Shown: in pieces, positions 6,782 to 14,594 of the stretch
Layout: each line of letters starts with the position of its first letter
How positions within the stretch are numbered: position 1 is the first letter of the stretch
Assembly: GCA_002499705.1 (NCBI GenBank)
Contig: DAMU01000093.1
Coordinates: 1-21,402, forward strand
Direction of reading: 5' to 3'
Length of the DNA: 21,402 nucleotides
From: Euryarchaeota archaeon UBA91
Lineage (GTDB): Archaea > Thermoplasmatota > Poseidoniia > Poseidoniales > Poseidoniaceae
Translations under genes and position numbers: made by a program
Notes under the pieces: model-generated
Databases searched by the model: none
Told to the model about the DNA's origin: nothing
The model's input: only the letters and a program-made list of their open reading frames with translations

Positions 6782-7018
6782 ATGAGTGAATCAAAGTTTC
6801 AGAAATTACGGGAAAATCCGGTATTTCGTTCCTTTGTAGCTTTTTCTATTTTCAGAGCCTTCTATGGTGTAGGCATCCTTGCAGTCACTTATTTCCTGTC
6901 AACATCTGCAGACGCACCGTGGTATGTTTCGGTCGGTTTCCTCTTGCTGTCAATGGTATTTTCTCGTTGGTTGTTCAAACGAATCAAGGGTCGCAAAAAA
7001 ACGCAAGATGCGCCCTAA
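6782..7018 (+). CDS. Small two-span membrane protein
   Basis: A 78-residue protein of unknown function. Two hydrophobic segments at about 18-39 and 47-65 are joined by a short polar turn (STSADAPW), with a basic C-terminal end (KRIKGRKK) that would stay in the cytoplasm. AAGGTG five bases before the ATG is a good ribosome binding site. It starts 18 bases after ribH, so it is probably the last gene of the flavin operon. A DUF4229-like or transporter-accessory role is possible, but the sequence does not support any specific function. Confidence 0.7.
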   Translation: MSESKFQKLRENPVFRSFVAFSIFRAFYGVGILAVTYFLSTSADAPWYVSVGFLLLSMVFSRWLFKRIKGRKKTQDAP

Positions 7019-7043
7019 TGTTCTGATGTCAATGTTCAAGTGG

Positions 7044-7077
7044 TGAATCCCCCCGTAAGAAGTTCGTAGGGGATTCA
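7044..7077 (+). promoter_or_regulatory. Nine-base-pair hairpin before trxB
   Basis: TGAATCCCC (7044-7052) is a perfect reverse complement of GGGGATTCA (7069-7077), with a 16-base loop; TTTTC follows and then the trxB ATG at 7083. It could be a terminator for the flavin operon (T-tail) or a leader structure covering the only Shine-Dalgarno-like bases of trxB (AGGGG at 7068-7072). The stem is directly visible; both roles are inference. Confidence 0.55.
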
Positions 7078-7082
7078 TTTTC

Positions 7083-8009
7083 ATGTCAACAGTTCACAAT
7101 GTCATCATCATCGGTTCAGGTCCTGCAGGATATACTGCTGGCCTCTATGCAGCACGCGCAATGCTCGAGCCAATGATGTTCGCAGGCTACATGTCTGGTG
7201 GTCAGTTGATGCTTACTTCCGACATTGAGAACTTCCCGGGCTATCCGAAGGGCATTGGAGGTCCAGAAATGATGATGGAACTGAGAGAGCAAGCAGAACG
7301 TTTCGGACTTGAAGTGAGAGACCAAAATGTAGAATCTGTTGACCTCTCTGAAAAACCATACAAAGTGGTTGTAGAAGGTGAGACTTTCCTTACCCAAGCA
7401 ATTATCGTTTCAACAGGCGCAGAATCCATTTGGTTGAATGCTCCAGGTGAAGAAGAACAGAAAGGGCGTGGAATTTCAACCTGCGCTACTTGTGATGGTG
7501 CTTTCTTTAGAGATGAAGAAGTCATGGTCATAGGTGGTGGCGATTCAGCGTGCGAAGAGGCTACTTTTTTGACCAGATTTGCTTCCAAAGTAACCCTTGT
7601 TCACCGGAGAGATGTGTTCAGAGCTTCGACCATCATGTATGAGCGAGCCCTCAACAACGAGAAAATCGAGATCAAAACCTTTCGCCAAGTCAAGGAATGG
7701 CTTTCAGATGAAAAGGGCTTAACTGGAGCGGTTTTAGAAGACCCTCGCAATGGTGAAACTGAAAATATTAGCGTGACGGGAGCATTCATTGCCATCGGTC
7801 ACAAACCGATTACTGGATTCCTCGGTGGTCAAGTTGAAGTTGATGAAGAAGGTTACATACTGCATAAACACCACACAATGACTTCTGTAGAAGGCGTATT
7901 TGCTGCCGGAGATGTTGTTGATACCCGATACAAGCAAGCGATTACTGCAGCAGGCATGGGATGCCAAGCAGCAATGGATGTTGAAAAGTGGTTAGAAGAC
8001 CAACATTGA
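7083..8009 (+). CDS. trxB: Thioredoxin reductase
   Basis: FAD-dependent, cytoplasmic enzyme that reduces thioredoxin-like proteins. The 308-residue length is standard for low-molecular-weight TrxB. The FAD motif GSGPAG is at 11-16, the redox-active pair is Cys134-Ala-Thr-Cys137 in CATCDGAFF, the pyridine-nucleotide motif GGGDSA is at 151-156, and a C-terminal FAD segment GVFAAGDVVD is followed by the conserved QAITAAGMGCQAA. Basic residues after the second Rossmann motif (HRRDVFR) suggest NADPH use. A nine-base-pair hairpin lies just upstream. FAD for this enzyme would come from the adjacent rib operon. Confidence 0.95.
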   Translation: MSTVHNVIIIGSGPAGYTAGLYAARAMLEPMMFAGYMSGGQLMLTSDIENFPGYPKGIGGPEMMMELREQAERFGLEVRDQNVESVDLSEKPYKVVVEGETFLTQAIIVSTGAESIWLNAPGEEEQKGRGISTCATCDGAFFRDEEVMVIGGGDSACEEATFLTRFASKVTLVHRRDVFRASTIMYERALNNEKIEIKTFRQVKEWLSDEKGLTGAVLEDPRNGETENISVTGAFIAIGHKPITGFLGGQVEVDEEGYILHKHHTMTSVEGVFAAGDVVDTRYKQAITAAGMGCQAAMDVEKWLEDQH

Positions 8010-8026
8010 ACCCTCAATGAGTTTAT

Positions 8027-8045
8027 GTCCGAGTCGTGCTTGGAC
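8027..8045 (+). terminator. Possible hairpin between trxB and the E1-like gene
   Basis: GTCCGAG (8027-8033) pairs with CTTGGAC (8039-8045), including one G-T pair, around a five-base loop. It sits 18 bases after the trxB stop. There is no proper T-tract, so termination is uncertain. Confidence 0.3.
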
Positions 8046-8060
8046 GGTTTGGGATAGCTT

Positions 8061-9230
8061 GTGGATATCGATGTTCAGCGTTACGCTCGCCACATATCCT
8101 TGCCCCAAGTAGGGCTTGAAGGTCAACGACTTTTGAATCAGTCAAGTGTTCTTGTCGTTGGTGCCGGTGGCCTAGGAAGTCCGGTTCTCCTCTATTTGGC
8201 CGCCGCTGGAATAGGTCATATTGGCATTGTAGATGATGACTGCGTAGATCTTTCTAATCTTCAAAGACAAGTGATTCATTCCACTGCTACTGTTGGCCAA
8301 ACGAAGGTTGAATCAGCGCGTAATCGTCTTCTCGAACTCAATCCGGGCCTGAAAGTTTCTGCATACAGTGTACGCTTAGATCCGGAAAATGTAGAATCTA
8401 TTCTTGCCGAAGGATGGGATGTCGTCGTTGACGGAACCGACAATCTTCCGACTCGATATCTTCTTGATGACGCTTGTTATCTGCAAAATATCCCTTGGGT
8501 GTATGGTTCTATATATCGTTTTGAAGGGCAGGTTAGCGTGTTTAACTTCCAGCAAGGTCCGTGCTATCGAGATTTGTTTTCAGAAGTTCCTCCACCTCAA
8601 TCCGTACCTTCCTGTGAGGAAGGAGGAGTACTCGGAGTGTTGCCCGGAGTAATCGGTTCTCTTCAGGCGAATGAGGCCATCAAGATTATTCTCAAATTAG
8701 GTAAAGTACTCAATGGGCGCTTGCTTCTTTATGATGCAGAGTCGATGGATTTCCAAACGCTACGTTTCTCACATAATTTAGAACGAGAAAAAGTACGTGA
8801 TCTGTCTCGAAGTATAGCAATGTTCGATGATGATGACTGGTGCATGCGACTCACTGGAATGGGTGATATTGATGAAGGAGATACTTCCGGCAATGATTTG
8901 ATGTTTAACTCGATCTCCATGAATGAGTTCATCAAGCGAAGAGATACCGGTTGGTCTCCGTTTATTCTTGATGTCCGTTCTGATGCTGAATATGAGCAAG
9001 CACGTGCCGCCTCGAGTGATTTACAAATTGAACATGAGTCGGTCGTTTCTATGGCCGAATCAATACCGAAAGACCGGGAAGTTGTCGTTCTATGCCGCAG
9101 TGGTATGCGTTCTCAAATGGCAGCGATGTACCTTATCCAAGCCGGCTATGACGGTTCATTTCTGTATAACCTCGAAGGGGGAATTATGGCTTGGCAATCC
9201 GTTCGTCCAGATGAAATCATTCACGGCTAA
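8061..9230 (+). CDS. MoeB/ThiF/MoeZ-like E1 adenylyltransferase fused to a rhodanese domain
   Basis: Activates the C-terminal glycine of a ubiquitin-fold sulfur carrier (MoaD, ThiS or SAMP type) by adenylation and can then supply sulfur through its rhodanese domain. The 389-residue protein starts with the typical RYARHISLPQVG; the ATP-binding GAGGLGSP is at 34-41, DLSNLQRQ at 63-70, and the catalytic Cys185 in SCEEGGVLGVLPG. The zinc-binding CxxC pairs of E. coli MoeB are absent: the first reads CYRD (168-171) and no CPxC follows. That variant also occurs in MoeZ proteins. The rhodanese domain spans about 285-385 with active Cys345 in CRSGMRS. The start is a GTG at 8061 with no strong Shine-Dalgarno sequence. 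The partner carrier is not in the window. Confidence 0.88.
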   Translation: MDIDVQRYARHISLPQVGLEGQRLLNQSSVLVVGAGGLGSPVLLYLAAAGIGHIGIVDDDCVDLSNLQRQVIHSTATVGQTKVESARNRLLELNPGLKVSAYSVRLDPENVESILAEGWDVVVDGTDNLPTRYLLDDACYLQNIPWVYGSIYRFEGQVSVFNFQQGPCYRDLFSEVPPPQSVPSCEEGGVLGVLPGVIGSLQANEAIKIILKLGKVLNGRLLLYDAESMDFQTLRFSHNLEREKVRDLSRSIAMFDDDDWCMRLTGMGDIDEGDTSGNDLMFNSISMNEFIKRRDTGWSPFILDVRSDAEYEQARAASSDLQIEHESVVSMAESIPKDREVVVLCRSGMRSQMAAMYLIQAGYDGSFLYNLEGGIMAWQSVRPDEIIHG

Positions 9231-9331
9231 CCGGATTCATTCTGTTGGCTATGAATTGTTACGTTCACTCCTCTGTCAAGGGTGAGGTTCAAGTCTCTAC
9301 AGCCACCCCTGTCGTTCAAGGGAGGGATTGA

Positions 9332-10414
9332 ATGGCCAAAGTTATCGTAGCGGACGAAAATGAGGGTCGCCGTTCACTTCTTGCAAATACCCTTGAGCGC
9401 CAAGGTTTCGAAATTACTCGTGCAGCAACGCTTCGGCAAGCAGAGGGAACAGCTCTTGCCATCATGCCGGAAGTTGTCTTAATCGATGGTGAGTGGAAAA
9501 ACGGTGATGCAATGGACGCCTCTCAACGTTTGATGAGCGACCCTGAATTCGCTTTCAAGTGTCGAATTGTAATTCTTGCACGAAATGTATCTCAGGAATA
9601 CCGCGTCACTGCAGCACAATCTGGTGTGGCAGAAGTCATCGCCAAACCAGTGGATATGAACGTCTTAATTGAGCAGTTAAACAAACACACTCGTAAGCAA
9701 TTTGTTCCCCCGCCAGCCGATGTTGCGACTGGCCAAGGCGGTGGTGGAAGTTTCGATGTCTCCATGACGATGGGTGACAGTACATGGGCTCTACCAATGC
9801 TGAAAGGTCTCGTAGGTCCTGAAAAAATAAATACGAATTTTATCGATGAGATTTTGTCACAAATGGATGAAGAAGGTTTGGAAGTCAATACCGAACTCGA
9901 TACTTCCGCAATGTCTTCTATGCTTCGTTTAGCACTCAATAAATTGGTTGAACAAGCCAGTGCAGATGGCGAACTCACTCCACCTGAAGAAGGCGGGAAT
10001 GAAGGTATGGAAAAATCACCTGCAGGCCCCTCTTCTCCAAGTCAAGCAAAGCGAGGTAAGCCTCTTGGTGGCGGGGATGCCAAAAAAATGATTCAGAGTA
10101 TCTCGTCGCCAATGAGTGGAATTCTTGAGGAACAAGCCCAAGGTATTGCTGATGAAGTCGAAGGGATGATGGATTCCATCCTTGATGAAGAGCCAGATTT
10201 AGTTGCTTTACATGGATTTGAGACGATGGTACCTATAGACCCAGAGGTTCTTACCATGACTCGATTAACAACTGAACTTGTATCCGACCTCATGTGGAGT
10301 CTCGGTCAAAGAGGGGCTCTTTCGGACTTAACCTTACTTACACAAGTTGAAGATGCAGCACAGATGATGGCAGATGTTTTGGAGGCTTTACCAGTTGTCG
10401 AAGAAGAGGAATGA
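9332..10414 (+). CDS. Receiver-domain protein with unrecognised output region
   Basis: Residues 1-120 form a CheY-like receiver: acidic pair Asp8-Glu9, phosphoacceptor Asp52 (VVLIDGEW) and Lys105 (AKPVD). The Thr/Ser usually found after the fourth strand is Ala83, so signalling after phosphorylation may be altered. After a Gly-rich linker (134-139) the remaining 220 residues match no domain I know: an acidic helical part (about 155-215), a Pro/Ser/Gly/Lys linker (218-250), and a second helical part (255-355) ending in four Glu. There is no DNA-binding or enzymatic output motif. A strong AAGGGAGGG precedes the ATG. The stop overlaps the next gene, which encodes a VTT membrane protein, so the two are probably coupled. 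No histidine kinase is in the window. Confidence 0.8.
   Translation: MAKVIVADENEGRRSLLANTLERQGFEITRAATLRQAEGTALAIMPEVVLIDGEWKNGDAMDASQRLMSDPEFAFKCRIVILARNVSQEYRVTAAQSGVAEVIAKPVDMNVLIEQLNKHTRKQFVPPPADVATGQGGGGSFDVSMTMGDSTWALPMLKGLVGPEKINTNFIDEILSQMDEEGLEVNTELDTSAMSSMLRLALNKLVEQASADGELTPPEEGGNEGMEKSPAGPSSPSQAKRGKPLGGGDAKKMIQSISSPMSGILEEQAQGIADEVEGMMDSILDEEPDLVALHGFETMVPIDPEVLTMTRLTTELVSDLMWSLGQRGALSDLTLLTQVEDAAQMMADVLEALPVVEEEE
10406..10410 (+). promoter_or_regulatory. Ribosome binding site of the VTT protein gene
   Basis: GAGGA lies six bases before the ATG at 10417 but directly abuts the ATG at 10411. Spacing therefore favours 10417 as the start. The site sits inside the last codons of the receiver gene. 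Confidence 0.5.
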
Positions 10415-10416
10415 GT

Positions 10417-11196
10417 ATGGCAAAATACCCAATTCCTCGACCAAATGAACTGATGCTTGTCGACAGAAAAGAAGAGTTAGATGAACTCAAAAAAAGCCAA
10501 CCTCTCATTTATCGTTGGCGTGCTGTTTTTGGTTTAGTAGTGCTTATTTTTTGTGGAGTTTGCGGTTTTTTCCTGTTTAGAGATGCTCAAAATATTCTGC
10601 TTTGGTTTGAGAATTTAGGTCCAATGGGTCCGATTTATTTTACACTCGGGCTCTCTTTTGCAGTCATCATTATGATTCCAACACCATTAATCAAGGTCTC
10701 TGCAGGCGCAATATTCCCTTTCTGGATTGCTGCTGCAGCTAATTTTGTCGCTTCGTTACTTGGTGGACTGATTGCTTTTCTTATGGGGAGATGGTTGTTC
10801 CGTGAAAGTATTCAGCGCTCATTAATGAACGATTCACGTTTGCAGAATATTGAACAAGCTTTGACCAATGACGCTATGAAAATTTCAATTCTTGTTCGCC
10901 TTTCGCCCGTCATTCCCGATGAGTGGTTGAATTACTTGATGTCTGCAACGCCTGTAAGTCTTCGAGTGTATATGGTCTCGAATTGTTCAGGCATCGTTTA
11001 TTCGCTGGCCTATGCTTACTACGGGCATGCTCTGGGACGCTTTGCATTGAATTCATCTGGAATCGATGAAATGAGTTCTACCCCAATTGGTAATGCAATG
11101 CTGGTTCTAGGAATCATGGCATCAATTTTAGCAACCGTTATGGTCACTCGTGCTTCGATGAAGGCGTTGCAGGACGCCATTCCAACTGAAGAATGA
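10417..11196 (+). CDS. VTT/DedA-like (TVP38/TMEM64 family) membrane protein
   Basis: An integral membrane protein of the SNARE-associated/VTT superfamily, whose members act in lipid scrambling or membrane homeostasis; the precise role here is unknown. In the 259-residue protein a cytoplasmic charged N terminus (1-30) precedes a span at about 36-54. The family core follows: a re-entrant segment with IPTPLIKVSAGAIF, the glycine-rich SLLGGLIAFLMGRWLF, and the diagnostic RLSPVIPDEWLNYLMS loop. Two further hydrophobic spans close the protein. The start is the ATG at 10417; the ATG at 10411 overlaps the upstream stop codon. Coupling to a receiver protein is unusual for this family and suggests a regulated membrane process. 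Confidence 0.8.
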   Translation: MAKYPIPRPNELMLVDRKEELDELKKSQPLIYRWRAVFGLVVLIFCGVCGFFLFRDAQNILLWFENLGPMGPIYFTLGLSFAVIIMIPTPLIKVSAGAIFPFWIAAAANFVASLLGGLIAFLMGRWLFRESIQRSLMNDSRLQNIEQALTNDAMKISILVRLSPVIPDEWLNYLMSATPVSLRVYMVSNCSGIVYSLAYAYYGHALGRFALNSSGIDEMSSTPIGNAMLVLGIMASILATVMVTRASMKALQDAIPTEE

Positions 11197-11220
11197 GAGC
11201 GATAACCTCTCTTTACGACC

Positions 11221-13872
11221 GTGGCATTCAGCCGTTGTGTTTGTATGTGGGTGACCTTTGGCCAAACCATGGGCCAAGGAGATTTACCAGTCATCCATGG
11301 GGCCGAATGGACTCCTAAAGAGGCGCTCATTTTCTCGCAACCTCTGCTCGCAGATGCTGCACGGACTGAAATTTTACGGTTTGTAGCCCAGCGACATGAT
11401 GGCCATCTTTTCTTGGTTGCGAATGTTTGGGATGTCTTGATTGAGAATGAATCCAAACAATTTGAAGGCCCTTCTTGGCATAAGTTCAGCCAACACTTTG
11501 TCGATGCTGTTCAGCGGGGCCTCGTTGCTCAAGTTGATGCAAAGATGAAAGACGATGCTGATGTTGAAGTCATACCTCGTCGAAGTTTGATTGATTTTTT
11601 AGATCGCAGGTCTCAACACTTTCTGCTCGATTTACGTTTGGTTTTCCGTCGTCTTGCCCATTACATGTCCGTTACTATGGAGCAACGCCTTGAATGGCAA
11701 ACGATGATGACTCGCACACGAATGCTTGATACTGAACTCAAATCAATATATACCGATAGAATGGAGACACCTGACGGTTCATCATTTGGTGGCAAGGGTT
11801 TCCGTTCTACTTGGCAAGAAGGTGTCGTAGCCGTTGCCACTGCGCTTGAACGTCAACCTGACGCCCCCCGTGATGCCCGCCCCGGCAAGGGCTATGATGG
11901 CGACCTTGTGGCTCCAATGATTCGAGATATCGGTCTTGGTCTTGCAATGGGTGATACATCTTTAGACGTCATGGCTGCTAATTTAGGCAAGGTTGCATCG
12001 AACCAGAACGGTGGCTGGGATGATGCAGGTGGTCGTGACTTACACGTCGGGGCTTGGCATGTTGGCGTTCTGCCTCCAACTGCTCCTCTACCTATTGCGA
12101 GTGTTACTATGACGGGGCTTGCATTTGCTGCATGGCGTCAAAACCTCGATCGTTTCCAAGTTGCCTGCATTGGCGAGGGTGCTTCATCATCAGGAGAGTT
12201 TTGGGAGGCAATGAATCTTGCAGGAGCTCGCGGCCTACCTATCACATACATTCTTCAAAATAACCAAATCGCTCTTGATACATCTCCTATCAAACAGTCG
12301 GGAGTGGAAGTCTGGGCTGACAAAGCCGATGCTATGGGATTCCCTGCATGGACAATTGATGGCTCAGACCCTGCTGCATGGTATGCCAGTACTGCCTGCG
12401 CTCGAGAATTCTCTTTGAACGGAGGCGGACCTACACTCATTCACGTTGAAACGATGCGCGGTTGCGGTCATGCCCATCATCATGATGACTTGTATCTTGG
12501 AAATGAATCGGGTACTCCCCCTGGTTATGTGGACCGAGAGTTGCTGGCCTATTGGGAGGCAAAAGACCCACTTCCAACTCACCGAGCACTGCTGCTTGAA
12601 CTTGGTCTTGAAGAATCCGTTTTAGTTGAGATGGAAGAAAAAGAACAGAACGATGTGAAGACAGCTCGAGAAGAAATCGAGAACATGGCATGGCCCGAGC
12701 CTGAAACGGTTGTCAAAGGAGTAACGTTGCTTAACGATGCAGAAACGCATGAACAACGTCTGAATCGATTATCACACTCCGAACAAATAGAATTGACCGA
12801 ATCCCCTCTTACTCTGGGTAAGACTACACTTGCTTACGTTGAGAAAGGTGGATGGACATACGCTCGTGCAATTCAACAGGCTATGGCAGATATTGCAACT
12901 CGGCATGGTGATGATTGCGTGTTCATTGGCGAAGACATGGAGGTTGCAGGTGCTTTTGGAATGAATATGGCTCTCAAGAATGCCGGCCATACTGAGAAAT
13001 TGCTTGACATGCCATTGTGTGAGGCCGCAATTGTCCACACCGGCGTTGGAGCGGCTCTTTCTGGAATGCGTCCGATGGTCGAGATTCAATTTGGTGGATT
13101 TGCAGCTCTTGGATTCAATGCTTTAGTCAATAATGCTGCTATGCTTCGTTGGAGATGGGGTGCAGATTGCCCAATGACGATACGAATTCCTTTGGGAGGA
13201 CATACTCGTTCAGGTCCATTCCATGCTAATATGATTGAATCGTGGTTTGCCAACGATCCTGGGTTGGTTGTTGTTGCCGCTGGAACGCCTCAAGATGCGT
13301 ATGATTTGCTGATGGAAGGGGCTGAATTGAATGACCCCGTGTTGTTTTTGGAACATATTGGCTTGTATGGACTTCGAGGAGGCCTTACTGGATGGGGTCA
13401 AAACATCAATCAAGATGTTGATACTGAAACGGTCAAGAAAGCCATTGAAAGTGGCGAGCGATACAAACTCGGAAAGGCCGCTGTTGTTCGTGGAGGACGT
13501 GATGTGACTTTGGTCACATGGGGTTCAATGCTCCATGTGGCTCAGCAGGCTGCCGAAGAACTCTCATCAGAAGATATTGAAGTGGAAATTATCGACTTGA
13601 GAACGCTCCTCCCATTTGATGCTCAAACCTGCATCGAATCTGTACAAAGAACGGGGCGACTTGTCGTCCTACAAGAGGGCCAGTGGTGCGGTGGTTTAGG
13701 GCACAGTATTCAGAGTCGAATTTTAGAATCATGCTTCTACGCTCTTGAAGCAGCTCCTTTGGTTATAGGTGCATTAGATACTCCAGTCCCATTCTCGCCA
13801 CCGCTTGAAAACTTCACGATACCGTCACTTGACCACGTTGTCAAAGTGTTGAGATTCACCGTTCAATCTTGA
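11221..13872 (+). CDS. Fused alpha-beta 2-oxoacid dehydrogenase E1 (branched-chain type)
   Basis: Thiamine-diphosphate-dependent decarboxylase of a 2-oxoacid dehydrogenase complex, with both subunits on one 883-residue chain. An N-terminal extension of about 155 residues is not recognised. The alpha part (about 156-455) has the GRDLHVG segment, resembling branched-chain E1 alpha, and the thiamine motif GEG(318-320)...QNN(346-348), a GDG variant. A charged linker (460-535) leads to the beta part (540-883): GEDMEVAGAFG, catalytic-region Glu601 in MPLCEAA, and His668 in GPFHANMIES. The nearby acyl-CoA dehydrogenase fits branched-chain oxoacid oxidation; E2 and E3 are not in the window. The start is uncertain: GTG at 11221, ATG at 11245 or ATG at 11269, none with a good Shine-Dalgarno sequence. 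The stop overlaps the convergent aquaporin gene by ten bases. Confidence 0.88.
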   Translation: MAFSRCVCMWVTFGQTMGQGDLPVIHGAEWTPKEALIFSQPLLADAARTEILRFVAQRHDGHLFLVANVWDVLIENESKQFEGPSWHKFSQHFVDAVQRGLVAQVDAKMKDDADVEVIPRRSLIDFLDRRSQHFLLDLRLVFRRLAHYMSVTMEQRLEWQTMMTRTRMLDTELKSIYTDRMETPDGSSFGGKGFRSTWQEGVVAVATALERQPDAPRDARPGKGYDGDLVAPMIRDIGLGLAMGDTSLDVMAANLGKVASNQNGGWDDAGGRDLHVGAWHVGVLPPTAPLPIASVTMTGLAFAAWRQNLDRFQVACIGEGASSSGEFWEAMNLAGARGLPITYILQNNQIALDTSPIKQSGVEVWADKADAMGFPAWTIDGSDPAAWYASTACAREFSLNGGGPTLIHVETMRGCGHAHHHDDLYLGNESGTPPGYVDRELLAYWEAKDPLPTHRALLLELGLEESVLVEMEEKEQNDVKTAREEIENMAWPEPETVVKGVTLLNDAETHEQRLNRLSHSEQIELTESPLTLGKTTLAYVEKGGWTYARAIQQAMADIATRHGDDCVFIGEDMEVAGAFGMNMALKNAGHTEKLLDMPLCEAAIVHTGVGAALSGMRPMVEIQFGGFAALGFNALVNNAAMLRWRWGADCPMTIRIPLGGHTRSGPFHANMIESWFANDPGLVVVAAGTPQDAYDLLMEGAELNDPVLFLEHIGLYGLRGGLTGWGQNINQDVDTETVKKAIESGERYKLGKAAVVRGGRDVTLVTWGSMLHVAQQAAEELSSEDIEVEIIDLRTLLPFDAQTCIESVQRTGRLVVLQEGQWCGGLGHSIQSRILESCFYALEAAPLVIGALDTPVPFSPPLENFTIPSLDHVVKVLRFTVQS

Positions 13873-14495
13873 GGTTTTTTCTCACCTTGACTTTTATTCA
13901 ACCGAATAAATACTTCAGCAGCAATCAATGCTCCGAGTATTGTAGTAAAACTATAGAAGGGGAGACTTGAATACAACCCTTCGAACGCATTCGGTCCAAA
14001 TGTTCGTGCAGGATTCATCGATGCTCCTGTCAGTGGCCCAAAAATAAATGCCAGTAGGGCGACAACAAAGCCAACAAAAAAGGCAATGGAAATATGGGTT
14101 TGAGATCGAACAACAATCCAATAGATGCTCGCCATCAATGTGAACGTTATGAACACTTCAATTAAACCACCAGTAAACATCGAAATCTCATCGACAACCC
14201 GTGTTGGCCCAGCACCCTGAAGTAAGAATGCTGCAAAAAAAGCGCCGCCTAACTGAGCGAGGATATAGGGCAATAAAGCCTCTTTTTCAAGTTGACCAGT
14301 TCGCCAAAAAGCGATTGAAACTGCAGGGTTGATGTGGGCTCCACTGATTGGTTGAAAAATCAAAATGGCAACGGTCACGGCAATACCGAATGAGAGAGAG
14401 ATAATCAGATTGGAAGCACCGTAAGCAACACTGCCGCAACCCACGCCTACCATTAGCGCAGTGCCGGTAAACTCAGCCATTGCCCTCCGCATCAT
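13863..14495 (-). CDS. Aquaporin / major intrinsic protein
   Basis: Six-span channel for water or small neutral solutes in the cell membrane, 210 residues. Both pore motifs are present: NPA at 56-58 (SGAHINPAVS) and NPA at 161-163 followed by Arg164 (NPARTFGP). Aligned by eye with E. coli AqpZ, the selectivity filter is Phe36, Ala149, Ala158 and Arg164; the His and Thr of strict water channels are replaced by alanines. That is closer to the wider archaeal AqpM filter (Phe-Ile-Ser-Arg) and may admit glycerol or dissolved gases; this is inference. The start at 14495 gives the usual RR.MAEFTGT beginning; ATGs at 14492 and 14480 are alternatives, the last with GGAGGG very close upstream. The gene is convergent with the E1 gene. 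Confidence 0.92.
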   Translation of the reverse strand: MMRRAMAEFTGTALMVGVGCGSVAYGASNLIISLSFGIAVTVAILIFQPISGAHINPAVSIAFWRTGQLEKEALLPYILAQLGGAFFAAFLLQGAGPTRVVDEISMFTGGLIEVFITFTLMASIYWIVVRSQTHISIAFFVGFVVALLAFIFGPLTGASMNPARTFGPNAFEGLYSSLPFYSFTTILGALIAAEVFIRLNKSQGEKKPQD

Positions 14496-14531
14496 GGGCG
14501 GTGGTTTTGCTCTCGTATTATGTTCTTTACT

Positions 14532-14549
14532 AAATAGACAAAATAGACG
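14532..14549 (+). repeat. Tandem nine-base repeat in the divergent aquaporin-antiporter intergenic region
   Basis: AAATAGACA is followed directly by AAATAGACG. It lies in the 99-base region between two divergent genes, 46 bases before the antiporter ATG. It could be an operator or promoter element; no function is shown. Confidence 0.4.
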
Positions 14550-14594
14550 GCTCGATATGGCAACGGTGAAGAAGGAAAGGCTGCTGGTTCAACC

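Noticed and set aside
9240..9310. A GGTTCAAGTC sequence followed by AGCCACCCCT that resembles the T-arm and 3' end of a tRNA.
   Set aside because: The would-be T-stem has mismatches and no matching acceptor, D-arm or anticodon arm can be found upstream.
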